In this document: positions 1 through 5,077 of the stretch, one piece after another
Position numbering within the stretch: the stretch's first letter is position 1
How the letters are laid out: each line of letters begins with the position of its first letter
NCBI GenBank assembly: GCA_030666985.1
Contig: DAOUWT010000052.1
Coordinates: 1 to 12,717, forward strand
DNA: 12,717 nucleotides
Direction: 5' to 3'
Source of the DNA: Chloroflexota bacterium
Lineage (GTDB): Bacteria; Chloroflexota; Anaerolineae; Anaerolineales; UBA11858
The notes under the pieces: model-generated
What the model saw: the letters and a program-made list of their open reading frames with translations, nothing else
Database searches by the model: none
What the model was told of the DNA's origin: nothing
Translations under genes and position numbers: made by a program

Positions 1-12
1 AAAATACGAGAT

Positions 13-104
13 ATGTCACTCTGAGCGAACGTTTTGTGTGAGCGAAGAGTCTCCCACTCTGGATGGGGAGATTCTTCGGGCAAAAACCGCCCTCAGAATG
101 ACAT
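13..104. repeat. Dyad-symmetric intergenic repeat
   Basis: Two nested inverted repeats are visible. The outer arms are ATGTCACTCTGAG (13-25) and CTCAGAATGACAT (92-104), which pair with one mismatch. The inner arms, around 44-55 (GAAGAGTCTCCC) and 66-77 (GGGAGATTCTTC), pair at 11 of 12 positions. The element lies wholly upstream of the first gene's promoter. Repeats of this wording (TCTGAG...GAAGAATCTCC...CTCAGAATGACA) are, from memory, common between genes in Chloroflexota and some other phyla. As RNA it could fold into a long hairpin, so it may act as a terminator-like or mobile palindromic (MITE/REP-like) element. No T-tract follows it. Confidence 0.7.
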
Positions 105-130
105 GTCCTTGAACGTTTGCGGGAGGGGGA

Positions 131-160
131 TGAACATTTACGTTATAAATAGCCTATAAT
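131..160 (+). promoter_or_regulatory. Promoter of the lipoprotein gene
   Basis: A perfect -10 hexamer TATAAT lies at 155-160. A weak -35-like TGAACA (131-136, 4 of 6 matches to TTGACA) sits 18 bases before it. The start codon at 189 follows 28 bases later, and a strong Shine-Dalgarno AGGAGG (178-183) lies 5 bases before the ATG. The spacing fits a sigma-70-type promoter with a short leader. Confidence 0.55.
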
Positions 161-188
161 CCCAACCCTAACCTTTCAGGAGGACCCC

Positions 189-1307
189 ATGCCTTTAAAG
201 CGAAGAAAAACTTTCTCCTTGCTAACCCTTTTCCTGCTTACCATCCTGGCCTGTAACGCGTTTCCATCTGCAACACCGGCCTCCTCCCCGCACCCTTCGC
301 TCACTCCGCTCCCGAAGGGTGAGTCCCCCAACCCCACGCCGGAGCACACGCTCCTCCCATTGCCAACCGGAGCGGGTCAGTCGCAACCCCTCCCCCCCCT
401 CTACCTGACCATCATCATCCACACCGAGGAAGACGTATCCAAAGGTACACAGCCCAAATCCCAAATCCCCGATTACGATGGCGATGAGGCCCTCATGCTG
501 CACTTCACGAGCGTGCTAAGGGAATTTACAGAGATGGTCAACCAACACGGAGCAAAAATCAATTTCGGCTCAGATTGGACCTTCTCCAAGGGTGTGGAAA
601 ATTTCGACCCCACCTTCTACACGGAGTTGGAAGACATGGGCCACGAGATTGACGCTCATGCCCATGAATCATTTATCCCCTACCACCAGGTGCGAGAACA
701 TATCATCCAGGCCGGCGGACATCCCTCCATAGTCGCTTCCGGGATGAATGAACAAGAAATCCAAGAGCAGCTTGATTATTTTGATGATCAGTACCCGGAT
801 TTTCAAATTCTGTGGGGCGTATCCCTCCCGGGTCATGTTGCGGGGGAATGTATGGCCTCCTGGGCCTGGAGACCATCGCGGGGAGATTGGGAGCAACACG
901 ACCCGGCCGGAAAATACCTTTATATTGGCCCCGGGGAACAAGTGAACAGCTTGGGAGCAATTGAGCATGCAATCCGAAATCGGCGTTCGGATCTGGTAAA
1001 TACCTACGCTATCTTTATCAGCCCTCGCGAGCTTAAAGCCGCCCCAGACGCAGAAGGCATCAACCCCGATTGGACGACAAAACCCAATTCTCACGAGTAC
1101 TGGGAGAACCGCATCCTGTGGTGGGATGAGTTCCTATCGGAAATTGATGTCTGGGTTGAAGAGGGAAAAGTGGAGTACGCCAACTTAACGGAGATCGCGC
1201 AGATGTTCAGAAGCGTAGAGTCCAGCCTGAACTTCGAGGGCAATGCTTGTCCCCGCTCTGAAGACGGGCTGCTGGTCAGAAATCGCGCGGCGGGGTATTA
1301 TCCGTAG
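189..1307 (+). CDS. Lipoprotein, possible NodB-like polysaccharide deacetylase fold
   Basis: This is a 372-residue exported lipoprotein. Residues 4-7 are basic (KRRK), followed by a hydrophobic stretch ending in the lipobox ILAC, with Cys22 as the predicted lipidated residue. Residues 23-70 are a Pro/Ser/Thr-rich linker, as is common for surface lipoproteins. The globular part opens with a beta strand and IIHTEED (His78, Glu80, Glu81, Asp82). It then has a GHEIDAHAHE stretch (151-160) with His157 and His159. A strand ending in acidic residues, followed by GHEI.xHxH, resembles the metal-binding motifs of NodB-type polysaccharide deacetylases, but the canonical TFDDG and HSxxH are not both present, so the enzymatic role is inference. 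The start is firm: AGGAGG lies 5 bases upstream. The gene stands alone on the plus strand and ends 5 bases before the convergent GNAT gene. A carbohydrate-related surface function is plausible; a different metal hydrolase of the same fold is the main alternative. Confidence 0.8.
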   Translation: MPLKRRKTFSLLTLFLLTILACNAFPSATPASSPHPSLTPLPKGESPNPTPEHTLLPLPTGAGQSQPLPPLYLTIIIHTEEDVSKGTQPKSQIPDYDGDEALMLHFTSVLREFTEMVNQHGAKINFGSDWTFSKGVENFDPTFYTELEDMGHEIDAHAHESFIPYHQVREHIIQAGGHPSIVASGMNEQEIQEQLDYFDDQYPDFQILWGVSLPGHVAGECMASWAWRPSRGDWEQHDPAGKYLYIGPGEQVNSLGAIEHAIRNRRSDLVNTYAIFISPRELKAAPDAEGINPDWTTKPNSHEYWENRILWWDEFLSEIDVWVEEGKVEYANLTEIAQMFRSVESSLNFEGNACPRSEDGLLVRNRAAGYYP

Positions 1308-1312
1308 AAATA

Positions 1313-2296
1313 CTAAGTTCCCGACCACTTCATCCATATCAGCGTCCGGGTGGAGGAAAAGCCGGCCCGTTTCAGGTGAGGGACGGCCCGGCCGGCGGGG
1401 TAATTCAACCGAAGGGGACGCCTGAATTCCCTGAGATGGGTCAAACTTGGGAAAAATGCCCTTAGCGCCGCGCCTACACGCCGGGGGGGAGCGGCTAGCC
1501 ACAATCTATCTGCATAACCAGAAGTGGATTGCCAGGTCAGAACACCCTCTAATTCTCCCGTGGCTTGGATGGCCGACCATTGTTTTATTTGGGGGATTTC
1601 TAATAGGAATTGTGCCAATAACCCCCACATACTTCCCCGCATGTACCAGAGCTTGAAAGGGAAATACCAATGGATGGCCTTTGGATAAACCCTTTCAAGC
1701 CATTTTTTTTGCAGCTCCCAATGTCTGAAGGGGCGCACTCTGATTATTGCCTCCTGTTGGTAGGGAGAGAGTGAAATCTTTTCAGAGGATCGGGGTTCGA
1801 GTTCCCAGATAGTGCGTCTGGCTCTTTCTTGAAAGCCTATTTGGGCATATAGATCAATGGCCGTTTGGTTGCTATCTTCGACTTGGAGCCAGACGCCATC
1901 CAGCTTTTTGGTATCCAAATCTTGGAGCGCTCTTTGGACTAGGGAACGCCCAATCCCTTGGCGTTGATAGTCGGGGCGAACGGTCACATTGGCAATCAGA
2001 TAGTGATGCTGCCAAAGAGAATGGAAAGGGATGAAGCTCAAATTGCCAATCACATCACCAGCATCATCCCAAACGAAACCCGAAAGAGGCATAGAAACTC
2101 GTCCCGCAACTCGTCTGGCCCAGCGTTTGAAACGTTTGTTGTTTGCAGAGGAGCGCATTTTGCGCACTAAAGCTTTTCCCTCTCTGCTCAACCGGTCCCC
2201 AAAACCCCTTTCCATCAAATCGGCTACGGGAATAAGGTCTCGGCGGATGTCAAAAGGGCGGATGTTTTTGGGGAGAGAGGGGTAGGTAGCTGTCAT
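1313..2296 (-). CDS. GNAT-family N-acetyltransferase, apparently tandem GNAT
   Basis: This 327-residue protein is a GCN5-related acetyltransferase, which transfers the acetyl group of acetyl-CoA to an amine; the substrate cannot be told. Residues 13-170 form a complete GNAT domain. The strand VTVRPDY (104-110) leads into the acetyl-CoA pyrophosphate loop QRQGIG (111-116), followed by DSNQTAIDLYAQIGF (141-155), the usual last helix and strand. Residues about 180-327 look like a second GNAT half: a strand GVLTWQ, then a C-terminal LNYPAGRAVPHLKRAGF and a final strand TLIWMKW. This half has no visible Q/RxxGxG loop, so it is probably degenerate and structural. The gene lies 73 bases downstream of dtd on the same strand, so it may be read from the trpS promoter. 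No Shine-Dalgarno is evident before the ATG at 2296. It converges on the lipoprotein gene with only 5 bases between stop codons and no separate terminator. Confidence 0.85.
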   Translation of the reverse strand: MTATYPSLPKNIRPFDIRRDLIPVADLMERGFGDRLSREGKALVRKMRSSANNKRFKRWARRVAGRVSMPLSGFVWDDAGDVIGNLSFIPFHSLWQHHYLIANVTVRPDYQRQGIGRSLVQRALQDLDTKKLDGVWLQVEDSNQTAIDLYAQIGFQERARRTIWELEPRSSEKISLSPYQQEAIIRVRPFRHWELQKKWLERVYPKAIHWYFPFKLWYMRGSMWGLLAQFLLEIPQIKQWSAIQATGELEGVLTWQSTSGYADRLWLAAPPRRVGAALRAFFPSLTHLREFRRPLRLNYPAGRAVPHLKRAGFSSTRTLIWMKWSGT

Positions 2297-2369
2297 GGGG
2301 AGGGATTGGATATTGGGTATTGGATATTAGATATTGGAGATTGGATTTCTGATTATTCATCCTACCAGT
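2297..2369. repeat. Low-complexity spacer with ATTGGATATT words
   Basis: The spacer between dtd and the GNAT gene is made of degenerate repeats. ATTGGATATT occurs at 2305-2314 and again at 2319-2328 (period 14), followed by related ATATTGGAGATTGG. No terminator hairpin or clear promoter was seen. This kind of degenerate word repeat recurs in other spacers of the window. Confidence 0.6.
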
Positions 2370-2810
2370 CTACTCGACTTCCAAGGAGATGGTCACGGGG
2401 CCGTCGTTGTGGATTTCAACCAGCATGTGAGCGCCGAATTCCCCGCTTTGGGTGGGGATGCCTAACCAGGTGAGGAACTCGGTGAATTGGGCAACCAGGG
2501 GACGGGCCAGGCTGGGGGGCGCGGCTCCCACAAAAGAGGGGCGGTGCCCCTTGTCCGTGTTCGCGTAGAGAGTGAATTGGGGCACGACCAAAGCTCCCCC
2601 GCCCACGTCAAGGAGGGAGAGGTTCATTTTGCCGTTCTCGTCAGCAAAGATGCGCAGGTAAGCTATTTTTTTGGCCAGTTCCCGGGCCTGGGACTCACTA
2701 TCCCCCGGGCCGACACCCAGCAAAATGACCAGGCCAGGCCCAATTTTGCCCACGACCTTCCCATCAACAGAAACGCTGCCTTTTTGAACTCGTTGTAGGA
2801 TTGCTTTCAT
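2370..2810 (-). CDS. dtd: D-aminoacyl-tRNA deacylase
   Basis: Dtd hydrolyses D-aminoacyl-tRNAs (and glycyl-tRNA-Ala in studied members), freeing tRNA that has been charged with the wrong chirality; it acts as a cytoplasmic dimer. The protein has 146 residues, the normal length of the family. It starts MKAILQRV, carries PQFTLY at 77-82 (the family's SQxxT active-site strand, with Thr80) and NDGPVT at 135-140 (the Gly-cisPro motif that checks chirality). The residue before Gln78 is Pro rather than the commoner Ser; Thr80 and the Gly-Pro motif are intact, so activity is expected. The ATG at 2810 overlaps the trpS stop codon in an ATGA arrangement, which implies translational coupling to trpS. 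Pairing with an aminoacyl-tRNA synthetase gene fits its role in translation quality control. Confidence 0.95.
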   Translation of the reverse strand: MKAILQRVQKGSVSVDGKVVGKIGPGLVILLGVGPGDSESQARELAKKIAYLRIFADENGKMNLSLLDVGGGALVVPQFTLYANTDKGHRPSFVGAAPPSLARPLVAQFTEFLTWLGIPTQSGEFGAHMLVEIHNDGPVTISLEVE

Positions 2811-3802
2811 ATCTCATACAACCCAATCGCAGCCCGCACCTCGGCCATGGTCTCGGCGGCGATGGCCTGGGCACGTTTTGCGCCATCGGCCAGCACATCC
2901 CGAATATAGCCCGGTTTAGCCTCTAACTCGGCCCGGCGTTCCCGGAAAGGCCGCAAATCTTCGTTTAGGTTCTTGGCGAAACGGCGCTTGCAATCCACGC
3001 AGCCGATTTCGGCTTTGCGGCAGGCGGCGTTGATCTCGGCAACTTCTTCTTTGGGAGAGAAGATTTTATGCAGCGTAAACACGTTGCAAACATCAGGGTC
3101 GCCGGGGTCGGACAAACGCTTCCGCTGGGGGTCGGTGACCATTTGCATGACGCGCTTTTCGGTCTCTTCGGGTGTGGCTGCTAGCTCAATATGGTTGTTG
3201 AGGCTTTTGCTCATTTTGTTTTTCCCATCAATGCCAATGACTTTGGGGACTTGAGTGGCTTTGCCCTGGGGTTCCAACAATACAGCAGTGTCGTAGCGGT
3301 AATTGAAAGAGCGCACTACCTCGCGGGCAAACTCAATGTGAGGAAATTGATCAATGCCAACCGGCACGGTGGTAGCTTTGTAGATAACAATATCAGCCGT
3401 CATCAGCACAGGGTATCCCACCAGGCCATAGTTGACGTTATTGGGATTCGCGCGCACTTTTTCCTTGAAAGTCGGCAGTGCGGTGAGCTTGCCCAAGGGC
3501 GTCACCATGGAAAGCAAGGTATGCAATTCCATGACTTCTGGCACATGGGATTGGACGAAGATGATGCTTTTTCGAGGGTCCATCCCCGCCGCGAGCCAGT
3601 CAAGAGCCATTTCTCTGGTGTTCAGCTTGAGGTCTTTTGTAGCTTCGACCGTGGTTAGAGCATGGACATCAACAATGCAGTAAACGCTCTCATAGTCTTC
3701 TTGGAGGGCGACATAATTCTTGATGGCGCCTAAATAATTCCCCAGGTGTTGGCGTCCGGTCGGGCGAGCGCCCGAAAAAACGCGTTCTTTTTCTTCTATC
3801 AC
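2807..3802 (-). CDS. trpS: Tryptophanyl-tRNA synthetase
   Basis: TrpS attaches tryptophan to tRNA-Trp using ATP. It is a class I synthetase and works as a homodimer in the cytoplasm. With the start chosen here the protein has 331 residues, the normal bacterial length. The class I signature appears as PTGRQHLGNYLGA (HIGH equivalent His19-Leu-Gly-Asn22) and KMSKS at 196-200. The start is a GTG at 3802, preceded by AAGGAG 8 bases upstream. A longer reading from an ATG at 3967 stays open, but its extra 55 residues translate a low-complexity repeat spacer and precede the first conserved residues, so it is rejected. The gene overlaps dtd by 4 bases. Upstream is a divergent spacer shared with the MEMO-family gene. 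Confidence 0.96.
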   Translation of the reverse strand: MIEEKERVFSGARPTGRQHLGNYLGAIKNYVALQEDYESVYCIVDVHALTTVEATKDLKLNTREMALDWLAAGMDPRKSIIFVQSHVPEVMELHTLLSMVTPLGKLTALPTFKEKVRANPNNVNYGLVGYPVLMTADIVIYKATTVPVGIDQFPHIEFAREVVRSFNYRYDTAVLLEPQGKATQVPKVIGIDGKNKMSKSLNNHIELAATPEETEKRVMQMVTDPQRKRLSDPGDPDVCNVFTLHKIFSPKEEVAEINAACRKAEIGCVDCKRRFAKNLNEDLRPFRERRAELEAKPGYIRDVLADGAKRAQAIAAETMAEVRAAIGLYEI

Positions 3803-3851
3803 TTGTGATTCTCCTTGATATACGGTAAATATTTGATGGTAGATGGTAGAT

Positions 3852-3860
3852 AGTATATCA
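3852..3860 (-). promoter_or_regulatory. Probable extended -10 promoter of trpS-dtd
   Basis: Read on the minus strand, TGATATACT is an extended -10 element (TGn plus TATACT, hexamer at 3857-3852). It is about 50 bases before the GTG start. No convincing -35 is visible, which is normal for extended -10 promoters. The assignment is inference from motif and position only. Confidence 0.4.
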
Positions 3861-3932
3861 TATTTGGGGATGGTGCATCGGTATATTGGTAAACTGGGAA
3901 ATTGGGAAACTGGTGGACTGGTTGTGGCCCCG

Positions 3933-3975
3933 CCCAATCTACCAATCCCCAATCTACCAACCCCCAATCTACCAA
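3933..3975. repeat. 15-base tandem repeat (CCCAATCTACCAA)
   Basis: CCCAATCTACCAA occurs three times with an exact 15-base period: 3933-3945, 3948-3960 and 3963-3975. A related, inverted set of words (TATTGGTAAACTGGG, TTGGGAAACTGG) lies just to the left at 3884-3913, so the trpS-MEMO spacer is mostly repeat. A similar phrase (TTTCCCAATATACCAACCCCC) recurs at 8884-8904. Confidence 0.75.
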
Positions 3976-3979
3976 CTTA

Positions 3980-3988
3980 TGCTACAAT
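3980..3988 (+). promoter_or_regulatory. Probable extended -10 promoter of the MEMO gene
   Basis: TGCTACAAT is an extended -10 element (TGn plus TACAAT, hexamer 3983-3988). The spacer upstream is the tandem repeat and shows no good -35. The leader to the ATG at 4070 would be about 75 bases. It holds an imperfect hairpin (TGCATTGCATC at 4004-4014 with GATGCGTTGCA at 4022-4032; 9 of 11 pairs, loop of 7). Confidence 0.4.
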
Positions 3989-4069
3989 CGAAGTAGAAAG
4001 ATGTGCATTGCATCTGCTTTTGATGCGTTGCACCTCGAATCGCTAAGAACATTTCGTGAGGCCTAACCC

Positions 4070-4939
4070 ATGACCCACCTAACCGACCCACGCCCCTCTC
4101 CCCTGGCCGGACGCTGGTATCCGGGGGACGCTGATACGCTGGCTCAATCCGTGGATAAATACATCGCAAACGCGGAGCTTCCCGACATCCCCGGCGATAT
4201 CCTGGCCGTGGCGGCTCCCCACGCCGGGCACCGTTATTCTGGCCCCGTGGCGGGGTACGCCTTTGCCGCCCTGCGGGGGATGCGCCCAGCCCTGGTCGTG
4301 ATCGCCTCTCCCATGCACCAGCCGTACCTGGAACCTGTCCTCACCTCCGCCCACGATGGCTACCGCACCCCGCTGGGTGACGTTCCCATCAGCCGGGATG
4401 TCGTCGAGGAAATCGGCCAAATCTTCCGAGCCACAACGGGACTAGAGATTACCGCCGTGCGGAACGATAGGGAACACTCCATCGAAATCGAAATCCCCTT
4501 TTTGCAGCGCACATTCTCTCATCCCTTCGAGATTGTCCCCCTCATGATCCGCCACCAAACACCGGATGCCATGCACTCCCTCGGAAAGGCCATCGCCCAA
4601 ACGCTGGCGTCACAGGATGCCATCATGGTAGCCAGCACCGACCTCTCCCACTTTCACGACGCCCAGACTGCTAAGTCGCTGGACGAAGTGATGATAGAAG
4701 AAATTGTGGCCCTCAACCCAGAGGGTATCCTCCAAGCCGAAAAAGACAGAAAAGGTTTTGCCTGCGGGAGAGGAGCCGTGGCAGCCGTAATCTGGGCCGC
4801 CAAAGAGCTGGGAGCCAACAAAGCACATCTCCTAAACTATGCCCACTCTGGCGATGTGACCGGAGATGACCGGGAGGTGGTCGGCTACGCGGCGGTGGCG
4901 ATGGTCAGGGAATCAGGAAAACAGGAAATCAGTGACTAG
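4070..4939 (+). CDS. MEMO family, AmmeMemoRadiSam system protein B
   Basis: This 289-residue protein belongs to the MEMO1 family (AmmeMemoRadiSam system protein B in bacteria and archaea), related in fold to non-haem-iron class III extradiol dioxygenases. Its bacterial function is unknown. The N-terminal RWYPGD (15-20) is typical of the family. The three positions that bind metal in human MEMO1 appear conserved: His51 in APHAG (49-53), His83 in SPMHQPY and Cys232 in ACGRG. A STDLSHF segment lies in the C-terminal half. The usual partners, an AMMECR1 gene and a radical-SAM gene, are not in the window, so this copy is standalone here. The start is supported by a weak GTGAGG (4056-4061) 8 bases upstream. 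It is followed on the same strand by priA after 138 bases, but a shared transcript is uncertain. Confidence 0.92.
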   Translation: MTHLTDPRPSPLAGRWYPGDADTLAQSVDKYIANAELPDIPGDILAVAAPHAGHRYSGPVAGYAFAALRGMRPALVVIASPMHQPYLEPVLTSAHDGYRTPLGDVPISRDVVEEIGQIFRATTGLEITAVRNDREHSIEIEIPFLQRTFSHPFEIVPLMIRHQTPDAMHSLGKAIAQTLASQDAIMVASTDLSHFHDAQTAKSLDEVMIEEIVALNPEGILQAEKDRKGFACGRGAVAAVIWAAKELGANKAHLLNYAHSGDVTGDDREVVGYAAVAMVRESGKQEISD

Positions 4940-5004
4940 TGACTAGGAAACCAGGAATCAGGAAAGCAGGAGAGCAGGAAGACTTGCTACCTGAAACTTG
5001 CCTC

Positions 5005-5067
5005 CTCTGCACCCTCTGCACCCTCTGCGCCCTCTGCACCCTTTGCACCCTCTGCATCCTTTGTATC
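5005..5067. repeat. 9-base tandem repeat CTCTGCACC, seven copies
   Basis: Seven consecutive degenerate copies of CTCTGCACC run without gaps: 5005, 5014, 5023, 5032, 5041, 5050 and 5059. Copies 1, 2 and 4 are identical; the others differ by one to three bases. The array ends 10 bases before the priA ATG. It is preceded (4943-4980) by a purine-rich set of CAGGAA-type words. The array is open in the priA frame (Ser-Ala-Pro codons back to a TGA at 4940), but no ATG, GTG or TTG occurs there, so translation of it is unlikely. Confidence 0.85.
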
Positions 5068-5077
5068 CTCAAAACCC

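Noticed and set aside
3803..3967. Upstream extension of trpS to an ATG at 3967 (55 extra residues)
   Set aside because: The extra part translates the low-complexity repeat spacer, precedes the conserved start of TrpS, and a GTG at 3802 has a well-placed AAGGAG and gives the usual family length.
5005..5067. Tandem repeat considered as a CRISPR array
   Set aside because: The units are 9 bases and adjoin directly with no spacers.
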